Numbered from the stretch's first letter, positions 11,127 to 19,726 are shown. The stretch: DNA of 64,000 nucleotides from Muscardinus avellanarius (GCA_963383645.1 OY726559.1:122498721-122562720); one strand, 5' to 3'. A program made the numbers and translations. Notes: generated by a model not told the origin, from the letters alone.

Positions 11127-11879
11127 TAAAGCATTTCCTTACAAATCAATGTGCACAAATCCTTTTCTGGGAAAATAACAGACATTAAGAAAACACTTTG
11201 GGTGTTGTTAATCATATTGAATTGACTGGAAACAAATTAACTAGAAGTTCTACTTCTTGATTTTTTTCAGGAAATTTTATTGTCAAAGAAACTGTACATT
11301 CAATCTAGAATCTGTTTTAATTGTTCAGACTACAAACCATCTTGGGGTAGACGTTCAACCCTTCAAGTATGAGTGCTGTGCAGCCTCCAAGAAGAGTAAA
11401 CTCCCACTCAGATGTGACCACGGGGGTGTTATAGACAAGGAAAACCTTCCACAAGGCAGAGATGGAGGACAGGGAGAATATAAGGAAAGAGATTATCTCA
11501 AAGAAAAATTAAGGCCTAACCACCTCCTCAAGGAAATGTTTTCACTCCTGGTCTGGGATGCTTTCAACAAGTCTCATAACGAGGATTTCAGAATTGCTAT
11601 GGAGCGATGTCTACTGTGTCTCTCGTTCTTCTCCATTTCTAGCAAGAATGTGTTTTGCAATTAGTCTTCTTCATTTCTACTATTGTCATTCGCACAATTG
11701 TGCATTTTGTGTGAGTGGTATCAGGGGCATAGGGGAGAAGATGGCTTGTCTCCTGAGATCATAGGTTACCACACTAAAATAATTCACATCTAGGCCCAAT
11801 GGAGAAGTCTGTGCGTTAACTGAGATTTTAAACTAGAATCAGATTTTAAGCTAGATGGAAATTTAATGGAGCTGAGTAC
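11127..11879. other. unassigned DNA
   Basis: A 135-codon open frame at 11257-11664 has no motif I can place. No splice pattern, paralogue or repeat family is visible. It could be a decayed ERV or a host fragment. Confidence 0.35.
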
Positions 11880-12283
11880 ACGTGGAAGGCTCATGGAGTC
11901 GGAAAGGGAGAGCCGTCAAGATGAAGGTGAAGATGTGGAGCCAGAATCCGGACAACTGTGTCCGAGAAACCAAACTAGACTTGCAGAGTTCCAAAAAACT
12001 ATAATCCTACCTAACATCCTTTAGCATTCCCACAAGAGTATGCAAGAGCTTTAAATGCTACCAAACTGGAACATGTGTTTGCAAAATCATCCCTTGCTTC
12101 CCTGGATGGTCACCGAGATGGAGTCAATTGCCTAGCAAAGCACCCAGAGAGCCTGGCTACTGTCATTTCAGGGGCATGTGATGGAGAGGCTAGAATTTGG
12201 AACTTGAATAATTGAAATGTATCCATACAATATAAGCACATGAAGGTTTTGTACGAGGAATATGTACTTGCTTTTGTGGGACT

Positions 12284-12329
<46 letters not shown>

Positions 12330-13283
12330 GTGGGTGATAAAAAGCCACTGCATACCATATTAGGAAAAAGAGTGTATACGGAAATTGATCATCATTAGAA
12401 AGGTCCTGGATTTGCCAGTGAATAGCAAGTAGACATTTAGAATAAAGAAAGAAAAAATCCTATATGTTCAATGACCTGGGGATTTGACAGTATAATAGTG
12501 TTAAATTTGACCCAATTGAGACACTTCTCTTGGGAAGTTGTGCTTCTGACAGGAATATAGTACTATATGATATGAGGTAAGCTACCCCTCTGAAAAAGGT
12601 TATCTTAGGAGAACAAACACAATCTGGTGGAACCCTATGGAGGATTTTATTTTTATTGCAGCAAATGAAGACTACAACTTATATACTCTCGATATACATT
12701 CAATGGACACTCCTGTAATGGCCCACATCTGCGGTGCTTGATGTGGGTTACTCCCTGACCAGGAAAGAGTTTGTGTCTGCTAGTTTTGATAAATCTATTG
12801 GAATCTTTCCTGTGGCTAAGAGTCAAAGTAGGGAAGTCTCATATAAAATGAATGCAGCATGTCATCTGTGTGAAGTGAACTTCTGACAGCAAGTACAGTA
12901 GTATGTGTGGATCTGATGAAATGAACATTTGCTTGTGGAAAGCTAATGCTTCTGAAAAATGGGATGTGCTTACATCATGAGAAAAAGCAGCCAAAGATTA
13001 TAGCCAGAAATTGAAGGAGAAATTTTAGTATCATCCTCACGTTAAACGTGCATCTCGTCATCAACACCTACCAAAGTCTATCTACAGCCAGATTCAGGAG
13101 CAGCGCATCATGAAGGAAGCTTGTCAACAAAAGAAACTGAATCATCGTAAACACAGCAAAACTGGATGTGCCAGTTGTGGCAGAGAGAAAGAAACACATG
13201 GTGGCAGAGGCAGTTGTGAAATAATATTTGGTGTTTCTACCAATTCTGATTGGTAATTATTTGGTATGTTTGATTTAGGAACT
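11880..13283 (+). pseudogene. DCAF13P: DCAF13 processed pseudogene, 5' part
   Basis: An intronless copy of the DCAF13 (WDSOF1) mRNA, a WD-repeat protein of the small-subunit processome and CRL4 ligases. It starts at ATG 11921 (MKVKMWSQNPDNCVRETKLD is still readable) and runs to the stop at 13222-13224, followed by 3'UTR. Many WD-repeat phrases survive, for example DGHRDGVNCLAKHPE and KEFVSASFDKSI, but stops and frameshifts break the frame throughout. A run of about 37 T at 12290-12326 lies where the mRNA normally has a short T run. The retrocopy continues after the provirus at 18240. The absence of introns and the UTR remnants point to L1-mediated retroposition. It cannot encode the protein. 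Confidence 0.88.
13278..13283 (+). repeat. provirus target duplication, left copy
   Basis: GGAACT directly precedes the 5' LTR and recurs after the 3' LTR. Six bases is the length made by betaretrovirus-like (class II) integrases. Confidence 0.85.
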
Positions 13284-13725
13284 TGATGGGGTGTGTCTAT
13301 ACAGCACCTAAGGAGATTTGGCCTGAGCGGCCTACGGCCTAAGGCAAAACTTTAAGTGATTCAGCAAAAAAGGGGCAAAGATGGCGCCTGGAGGAAGCTA
13401 GGAAGGCGTGGTTTCCCCATTCATTATGGGTGGGGAGGGAGACTGAGCGGTTTTTCCCTTTCTACCTTTAAAGGAGCTTCCTGCACACATGAATGGCTCA
13501 TGTACTGGCCTGGGATTGGCTGTAAACTACGTGCTAGTGATCTTTATCCCGGATAGGCTAGGCTATTCCTCATGGAAATTCCCCTCGTGGCTTGGTACTA
13601 TATAAAGGATGGCTTGGAGAGAAATAAATGAGATCTCGCTTGACTTGACTCCCGGGTTTGTGTTCGAGTTGTTGGTACTCATCATCTCGCCAAGCCCCGT
13701 CAGCTGTCAGGCTGGATTCCCGACG
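13284..13725 (+). mobile_element. ERV 5' LTR
   Basis: Left LTR of the provirus, starting TGATGGGG and ending near CCCGAC. It has a TATAAA box at 13601-13606 and AATAAA at 13623-13628. With only about 16 bases between these signals, R must be very short, as in betaretroviruses. Compared with the 3' LTR I count about ten substitutions and four indels. One indel is a 21-bp segment around 13489-13510 present only here. GC-box-like and 'gcaaagatggcgcc' sequences lie in U3. Confidence 0.9.
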
Positions 13726-13728
13726 GTC

Positions 13729-13746
13729 TGGTGCCCCGTGTGAGGA
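13729..13746 (+). other. primer binding site (candidate)
   Basis: TGGTGCCCCGTGTGAGGA lies three bases beyond the 5' LTR. The TGG-GCCC start and GTG..GG pattern resemble a tRNA-Lys type site with a two-base loss, but the tRNA assignment is uncertain. Confidence 0.6.
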
Positions 13747-13822
13747 CCCCCCTCTTCACCCCCTAATGAAAGAAATCGGTCTTCGGGTCAGTATCCCCCC
13801 ATATATTAATGTGGATATTAAT

Positions 13823-14090
13823 ATGGGGAAGTCCAGTTCTAAACCTGACCCTGCCCTAGAATCCCTTAGACTTGTTCTCAAGAGCCAAGGACTTAATCTC
13901 GCTGATAACCAAGCCACCCAGGCCTGGGGGTACCTTCTAAAAACTGCCCCATGGCTCCCTGAAAGTAATCTTTATGATTGGGATACCTGGAATCAAGTTG
14001 AGGGGCTGGTTAGGAGATCCCAGACAGAAAAAGGGGAGATCCCCCCCCCTTTCAGTTCTCCCCACCGTCTCTGCACTTAAAAGTTGTTTT
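13823..14090 (+). pseudogene. gag: ERV gag matrix (MA)
   Basis: The gag start is the ATG at 13823 (MGKSSSKPDPALESLRLVLK), with the M-G myristoylation context expected of retroviral matrix. The frame continues through a W-rich segment (APWLPESNLYDWDTW) that is characteristic of betaretroviral MA. It stops at 14080, after which the proline-rich spacer is read in another frame, so a frameshift separates them. Confidence 0.8.
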
Positions 14091-14515
14091 CCCCCGCGAC
14101 CCCCAGATAAATTCGCTGACCATATCCCCAAGCCAGCGAAAAATGGGGCTGCCGAACATACACCCCCCTCTGGTCCTGAAGCCCCTAAAAAACCTCCCGA
14201 TCTCTTTGGGAACACCAAGAACTCCCCACAGCCCCTTTCCCTGGCCAATTCATTCTCCGTACCCTCCCCTCCGCTGCCATATGCAGGCGAAGCGGGAGCT
14301 GGAGGAACCCTAGTGGAAAGGCTGGCCCAGCAGGCTGCGCCTCCCAGGCCTCGTGGCTGCACCTCCCTGCCAGCCCCAGCCCCAGCCCCAGCCCCAGCTC
14401 GGAACAGGGCTGCACGCACTGCAGCCACCCTTGCTTGGTGGCTGCTGATCCTGGGCTCCGCCTGTTGGCTGTTTCTTCTGGGCTCAGCCCTGCTCCGAGG
14501 GTGCGAAGGGGACTC
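14090..14515 (+). pseudogene. gag: ERV gag proline-rich spacer with hydrophobic segment
   Basis: This part of the 287-codon frame at 13974-14837 is proline-rich (PPSGPEAPKKPPDLFG). It then enters a GC-rich block with a PAPAPAPA run (about 14370-14398) and a clear membrane-spanning stretch, LAWWLLILGSACWLFLLGSA (about 14430-14490). A transmembrane segment is unexpected between matrix and capsid. The GC-rich part may be foreign (captured host) sequence, but I cannot name a source. Confidence 0.5.
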
Positions 14516-14559
14516 CGTGATTATTTATCCCACTTTTGTAAAAGGAATGGATCCTCAGC

Positions 14560-14750
14560 CCCAAAAAACCATCTTCCAGCCTGTAAAAGGATCCTCCCAA
14601 TTCAATGAACCTTTTGCCATAGCCCTAGCCCTACAAGAACTTTTTGAGTCTATAAATTTATTGTCAGATAGTTTATATGTAGTAAATTTGTTACCTACTT
14701 TAATAGACGCTTATATTAAATTAGATGCCAATCCCGCCATCCCCTTAACC
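14560..14750 (+). pseudogene. RNase H-like pol fragment inside gag
   Basis: The open frame includes ALALQELFESINLLSDSLYV followed by a leucine-rich segment. The S-D-S-x-Y-V-V core, preceded by an A-L-Q helix, resembles the third catalytic segment of retroviral RNase H and does not look like capsid. It sits between the gag spacer and the capsid C-terminal domain, so pol sequence appears to have been moved into gag by template switching. An alternative is an unusual capsid N-terminal domain. Confidence 0.5.
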
Positions 14751-14829
14751 TATGGCATGCTTACGGTGATGGCCGAGCCGCATACCACTGGCCTACAACA
14801 GGCAGCCTTGTCCCCCCCCATACCAGGAT

Positions 14830-15210
14830 CAGGTTAGGGCGGGTGCACTGGCAGCACGGAGAAAATTAGACGATGGGCCCACTGAGACCCCTATTGCGGC
14901 AATCACTCAAAAGCCTGGTGAGGATCTACCTACATTTATAGAGAGAGTTTATAACAGCCTTGGGAGGAGGTTTCCAGCTGGTCCACTGGGAGACAAGTTT
15001 GTCAAAATGCCAGTGTGGGACGAAATGACAGCCAATCATAAGCTGGCCTGCACGGGGTTGAAGGGGCATGCTTTAGAGAGATGGATTGTGGCCTTTCGGG
15101 ATATTGGCTCTATGAGCCACCAACTTCAAGCTATGACAGCTGCGGTAAAGAAATGGCAATGGGAGGGCATACAGACTCTGATACAGGTAATACAGCAATC
15201 AAGGGTTGCC
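14830..15210 (+). pseudogene. gag: ERV gag capsid, C-terminal domain
   Basis: A broken frame spans the major homology region (about 14905-14970), where Q-K-P-G-E-D-L-P-T-F-I-E-R-V-Y can be read in the Q-x3-E-x7-R pattern. It continues into the helical C-terminal domain encoded at 15007-15339 (MPVWDEMTANHKLACTGLKG). At least one frameshift separates it from the segment before. Confidence 0.75.
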
Positions 15211-15219
15211 CCCGCCACG

Positions 15220-15364
15220 TGTTTCAGATGCAGAAGGGAGGGCCATTTCCACCGAAAGTGTGCGTCCCAGGCCACGCCTCCTATGGGAGGAGGAAAGAAA
15301 AGTGGAAACTCCCCGGATGCCCTGCCCCAAATGCCTTAATGGCTTTCATTGGGCCCAGGACTGC
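15220..15364 (+). pseudogene. gag: ERV gag nucleocapsid, two zinc knuckles
   Basis: The first CCHC knuckle, CFRCRREGHFHRKC, is at 15220-15261. The second, CPKCLNGFHWAQDC, is at 15323-15364. Both fit C-x2-C-x4-H-x4-C and would bind zinc and viral RNA. They lie in different reading frames, so an indel in the linker disabled this protein. Confidence 0.88.
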
Positions 15365-15494
15365 CGGTCCAAATTTAACTTAAATGGGGGAGCCTTTAAC
15401 CACCCAAGGGGGCTTCCCCCAGCCCCCTTAAAAAAAGGGGAACGGTTCCACCAAGATCCATTGGACGGTACCTCTGGTAACCGGGTTAAGACCC

Positions 15495-15554
15495 AAAATG
15501 GTCATCACAATTGGAGATAAAAATTCTAAATATTTAATTTATACTAGAGCCGAT
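15495..15554 (+). pseudogene. pro: ERV protease N-terminal fragment
   Basis: The frame reads [20 protein letters not shown]. This is the start of an aspartic protease up to its active site, but the D-T-G triad reads Y-T-R (15540-15548). Protease similarity stops at the A-D codons GCC GAT (15549-15554), exactly where 28S rRNA sequence begins. The dimeric enzyme could not be made from this copy. Confidence 0.7.
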
Positions 15555-15984
15555 CGAAAGGGAGTTGGGTTCAGATCCCCAAGTCCGAAGTGGAGGAGAT
15601 GGTCGCCACAAGGCGTCCAGTGCGGTAACTCGACCAATCCCGGAAAAGCCGGCGGGAGCCTGGGGGAGAGTTTTCTTTTCTTAGTGAAGGGCAGGATGCC
15701 AGGGAATGGACCCCTCCCAAGAGAGGGGCCTGTGCCATGGAAAGCGTCGTGGTTCCGGCGGCGTCCAGTGAGCTCTCACTGGCACTTAAAAATTAAAGGA
15801 AAAAGGGTGTAAAATTAAAGGGAAAATGGTGTAAATTTTGCACTGGGCCGCAGCAGGTCTCCAAGGTAAATAGCCTCTGGCATGCTGGAACAACAGCAGT
15901 TGCACATGGGACAATAAGTCCTAAAGAGATGGGCGAGTGCCGTTCAAAAGGGACGGGCATTCAAAAGGGACAGGCGATGGCCTG
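15549..15984 (+). rRNA. captured 28S rRNA fragment inside provirus (pseudogene)
   Basis: From GCCGATCGAAAGGGAGT onward the sequence follows the conserved vertebrate 28S rRNA. Recognisable pieces include 'aggcgtccagtgcggtaac', 'gtgaagggcagg', 'cggcggcgtcc', 'gcagcaggtctccaaggt' and 'cctctggcatg'. Near 15892 it jumps at GGAACA to an UPSTREAM 28S segment ('cagcagttg', 'gagatgggcgag', 'gggacgggc'), so the rRNA is in permuted order. It also has a 17-bp local duplication (about 15944-15972) and a duplicated A-rich unit near 15788-15835. It replaces most of protease, all of reverse transcriptase and the start of integrase. Divergence is mostly CpG decay and G-to-A. It is not a functional rRNA gene. 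Confidence 0.9.
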
Positions 15985-16910
15985 CACAAAAGTTCAAGCC
16001 CTATCTGTAGAAGAGGCCATGGGGAGAAAATTAAAACACAAATATCCTCAAATCCCTACTAAGGATTTAAAAAGCATTATTCGTACTTGTAAATCATGTC
16101 AACCTTTCCTTCAAATACCTCCCCTTCAATCGTCAGGAGTTATTCCGACAGGCCTACGCCCCAATGGATTATGGCAAGTGGATGTAATTCATTTTCAACC
16201 ATTTCGAAAACTTAAGTATATTTTTGTTTTTATAGATAACTATTCCAGGGCTAATTGGGCCTCAGCTCATTCGGGTGAAAAGACAAAACATGCTATAAGT
16301 CACCTTCTTCAATGTTTTGCTATTCTTGGTATTCCCGAACAAATAAAAACTGATAATGGCCCTTGCATTATTAGTCAATATTTCGCCTCCTTCCTACAAT
16401 TATGGAAAATTATTCACACTATGGGCATTCCATATAACCCAAAAGGACAAGCTTTAATAAAAAAAATATATAATCATATCCTAAAGGTTCAATTACAAAA
16501 ACAAAAGGGGGAGTTACTACCCCCACATAATCAATTAAGAAATGCATTATTAACCCTATATATTTTCAATTTTTCAAAAGACTTCAACCTGTCCCCTTTT
16601 CATAGGCATTGGACCACAGAGATTCCCTTTTCCTCCATCAAAGTAAAACGGAGAGATCCCCTGACGGGAATGTGGAGGGGCCCAGATCCCCTCATAACTG
16701 CAGGAAGGGGCTTTGGGTGTGTCTTCCCCTATGATGATAAAAGACCACTTTGGGTCCCAGCAAGAGATATCAAACACCTGCCTACAATAACTGGTAATTA
16801 TGATTCCAGAGAAGAGGAAATCCCTGAAATTAGTCCTTTGTTTTTTATTTTAAAAGAAGATAGTCATGAAAACCCTAATGTTCGTCATCCTGTCCCTGCA
16901 AATACAGTAT
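15985..16910 (+). pseudogene. pol: ERV integrase, inactive
   Basis: The 327-codon frame ending at 16912 covers integrase from the C-x2-C end of its zinc-binding domain (CKSC near 16090) through the catalytic core and C-terminal domain. Core aspartates are present in WQVDVIHF (Asp codon 16181-16183) and KTDNGP (16352-16354). The glutamate due 36 codons later is lysine, AAA at 16460-16462, so the DD35E triad is broken. The C-terminal G-P-D-P and W-V-P-A motifs are betaretrovirus-like. The frame is otherwise open, which fits a fairly young copy. The N-terminal HH part is replaced by 28S rRNA. Confidence 0.88.
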
Positions 16911-17039
16911 AGTATGCCAGGCTTTGGAGACGCAGGTAAGGCAAGGGAAATATTAAATGCAGGCCTTTGCACCCTTGCCTCCCTGCTCTCTGATATAAAT
17001 ATTATCCTTGAGGAGAAATCAATGCCCATCCCCCCCCTT

Positions 17040-17527
17040 TTTTGATTGGGGAGGGTGAAAAAGGAGAGCAGTACAAGCCATTCTGCTCTTAATCGGCCTG
17101 GAGATTACTGCCAGAACTGCCATGGGTGTGGCTGGCCTTGGGATGGCCTTTGAGTTACATAGGAGACTCCCTCCGAATAATTGATGGTGTTAAGTCTGTC
17201 TCAGAAATTGTCTGAGACTTACAAGCCCAATTAGATTCCCTAGCCTATGTGGTATCACAAAAAAGATGGATATTGGATTTATTAACAGCCGAAAAGGGAG
17301 GCATCTGCTTATTTTTGCAGGAACAAGATAAGATTAAGCAGCTCCAACATGATCTGGAGAGGCGGCGAGGAGATCTTCAGGAAAATCCGTTCTGGACCGG
17401 CTTTCATGGACTTTTGCCCTATTTTCTTCCTTTGTTGGGCCCCTTGCTGTTTATCATAGTTTTGTTCATCATAGACCCCTGTGACTTTAATAGATTAGTC
17501 CAGTTTCTGTTAAAATCAACCAAATAG
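17040..17527 (+). pseudogene. env: ERV envelope TM subunit remnant
   Basis: Only the transmembrane subunit is recognisable. A basic cleavage-like K-R-R and hydrophobic fusion-peptide-like stretch start near 17062. Further on are a heptad region, an L-D-L-L-T-A-E-K-G-G segment (about 17273-17305) and a membrane anchor (about 17410-17480). This layout is the gamma/D-type TM, which D-type betaretroviruses carry with a beta-type gag-pol. Stops occur at the start and near 17217, and the paired cysteines expected after the first cysteine are missing. The surface subunit is deleted. Confidence 0.8.
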
Positions 17528-17787
17528 AAGTGCATTACCAAAGGCTTGCCAGCACAGAAAATAAATCTTAGGATTGGCGCTCTGAATATGACCACCCCTC
17601 TCCCGCCTTACAATTTCCCCAGATGGGAAAAATCAAAGCATGTTGAAGGGCTGGTAGCCAATGACGGGTAAGATTCCCAGGGGCCATGGAAACCTAAGAC
17701 AGGAAGTACAGCATCGATCTGTACTATCCAATGACAGGTAATCCCTGGTACTCAATGGGGAAAACCTAAGACAGGCACAGTCCCGAT

Positions 17788-17810
17788 AAAATAAAAGAAA
17801 AAGGGGGATA
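17788..17810 (+). other. polypurine tract
   Basis: A purine-rich run (aagaaaaagggggatata) immediately precedes the 3' LTR, the site of plus-strand DNA priming. Confidence 0.85.
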
Positions 17811-18239
17811 TAATGGGGTGTGTCTATACAGCGCCTAAGGAGATTCGGCCTGAGTGGCCTACGGCCTAAGGCAAAACTTTAAGTAAAGTGATTCAGCAAA
17901 AAAGGGGCAAAGATGGCGCCTGGAGGAAGCTAGGAAGGCGTGGTTTCCCCATTCATTATGGGTGGGGAGACTGAGCGGTTTTTCCCTTTCTACCTTTAAA
18001 GGAGCTTCCTGCTGGCCTGGGATTGGCTGTAAACTACGTGCTAGTGATCTTTATCCCGGATAGGCTAGGCTATTTCTCATGGAAATTTCCCTCGTGTCTT
18101 GGTACTATATAAAGGATGGCTTGGAGAGAAATAAATGAGATCTCGCTTGACTTGACTCCCAGCTTGTGGGTTTGTGTTCGAGTCGTTGGTACTCATCATC
18201 TCTCCAAGCCCCGTCAGCTGTCGGGCTGGATTCCCGACA
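17811..18239 (+). mobile_element. ERV 3' LTR
   Basis: Right LTR, about 429 bp, starting TAATGGGG (the usual TG is TA here) and ending CCCGACA. It retains the TATAAA and AATAAA signals. It lacks the 21-bp segment of the 5' LTR but has small extra pieces near 17882 and 18162. Confidence 0.92.
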
Positions 18240-18287
18240 GGAACTCTAAGTAAAAGTACTGGCTTTAGTTTAATATTTAAAAAAATA
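18240..18287 (+). pseudogene. DCAF13P: DCAF13 processed pseudogene, 3'UTR end
   Basis: It starts with the second GGAACT and continues the retrocopy 3'UTR that was cut at 13283. It ends in a short A run (18280-18287), probably the remains of its poly-A tail, into which the next SINE inserted. Confidence 0.6.
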
Positions 18288-18490
18288 GCCAGGAGTGGTG
18301 GCACACACTTGTAATCCCAGCATTTGGGAGGCTGAGACAGGAAGATCACGATTCTCAGACAGCCTCAGCCACTTAGTGAGGTCTTTTCCAACTCAGTGAG
18401 ACCCTGTTTCAACAATAGAAAGACTAAAGAATAGGGCTGGGGGTGTAGCTCAGATGTATAATTCCCCTGGGTTCCATCCTCAGACCCACA
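18288..18490 (+). mobile_element. B1-dID SINE
   Basis: Complete older-type copy, placed in the A-rich end of the DCAF13 retrocopy. Confidence 0.9.
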
Positions 18491-18494
18491 AAAA

Positions 18495-18529
<35 letters not shown>

Positions 18530-18530
18530 A
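18491..18530. repeat. (AATA)n microsatellite
   Basis: About ten AATA units forming the tail of the preceding SINE. Confidence 0.95.
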
Positions 18531-18682
18531 GATAGACCTATATAACTTGGGTTAGTATGAGGGAGGGATAATAAAAGATGTATTTGTGACCAGAAACAGT
18601 GGATTGAAGTAGTTAAAATGTTATATGTTTGGCAAAGCATTTAATTTCTTTCTTTTTCTTTTTTTAAATTAAAAAAAAAAAT

Positions 18683-18880
18683 TGTGGTCCTGGGGATTGA
18701 ACCCAAGGGCATTCTACTTCTGAGCTACCAGCTCAGCCCTATTTTATTTTTTTATTTTGAAACAGGATCTCACTAGGTTAATGAGTCTCACTGCTTGCTG
18801 AGTCTGTCCTTAAACCTGCGATCCTCCTGTCTCAGCCTCCCAAGTATTGGGTTTACAAGCCTGCATCACCATGCCTAGCT
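18683..18880 (-). mobile_element. B1-dID SINE
   Basis: Full-length minus-strand copy of the older type. Confidence 0.88.
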
Positions 18881-19116
18881 TGTTATTCAGTTTCTACCTT
18901 TGAATTTTTCTATGCTTTTTACATTGAGGTGGTAGCATATCATTACATCAGGCCACATGTAGACAACCAACACAGTACTACTGAAAGTATGCTTCAGAGA
19001 CCAGGGTTATCCCATGGATTTTTTTTTCTCATCTGCAAAAAAATAGTTATAGAAAATGAGAATGTTTAGGGACTTTTATAAAAATGGCATTTTCACATTT
19101 GTGTCTTGTGTGTGTA

Positions 19117-19312
19117 TGTGTGGTACTGGGGGTGGAACCCAGGGATCTTCTACCTCCAGGCTACACCCCCAAATCTATTTAATATTTTAATTTGGAAACA
19201 TGGTGTCACTAAGTTGCTGAGAGCCTAAGTTGCTGAGGCTGGCTTCAAATCTGTGATCCTCCTGTCTCAGCCTCCCAAATACTGGAATTACAAGAGTTCA
19301 CCACCATGATTG
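19117..19312 (-). mobile_element. B1-dID SINE
   Basis: Minus-strand copy with a TG-rich edge (19108-19120). Its ID arm is of the 'gggggtggaaccc' kind. Confidence 0.88.
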
Positions 19313-19525
19313 TCTTTTTTTTCATTGTCTTTTACAAAACTAATAGTCTGTAACAGTTGGAAAAATTTTTAAAGTGGTTCTTTGCTACTGAATAAAACCT
19401 GAATTCTAACATTACTTATACCTAGCCTCTAAACTCTTTTAACATTGTTCTAAACTTTTTGTTCTTTGATCAGCAAGCTGCAGAAAATCCCAGAGTATAT
19501 TGAGCTCTAAAAAACATTCTAAGTA

Positions 19526-19726
19526 GCCAGACCTGGTGGTGCACACCTGTATCTCAGTACTTGGGTGGAGACAGAAGGATCACAGATTTGAAGATGGCCT
19601 CAGCAATATGGTAATACGCTCAGCAACCTAGCAAGACTCTGTTTCAAAACAACAAGCAAATAAACAGGGGGTTGGTTTGTAGCTCGAACGTAGAATGCCC
19701 CTGGGCTCAATCACCAGTACAAAAAA
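19526..19726 (+). mobile_element. B1-dID SINE, diverged
   Basis: Plus-strand copy with several small deletions and a poly-A end at 19721-19731. Confidence 0.82.

Noticed and set aside
11257..11664. 135-codon open frame
   Set aside because: No recognisable domain and no promoter or splice context. It could be decayed ERV. Not strong enough to call a gene.
13937..14428. 163-codon minus-strand frame opposite gag
   Set aside because: It arises from GC-rich gag DNA read backwards. The plus strand has the viral motifs.
15549..15984. Functional rDNA unit or SINE28-type element as explanation for the 28S sequence
   Set aside because: It lacks poly-A, target duplication and any other rDNA part, is permuted, and is bounded by viral sequence on both sides.
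16574..16777. Minus-strand frame inside integrase
   Set aside because: Shadow of the plus-strand integrase frame.
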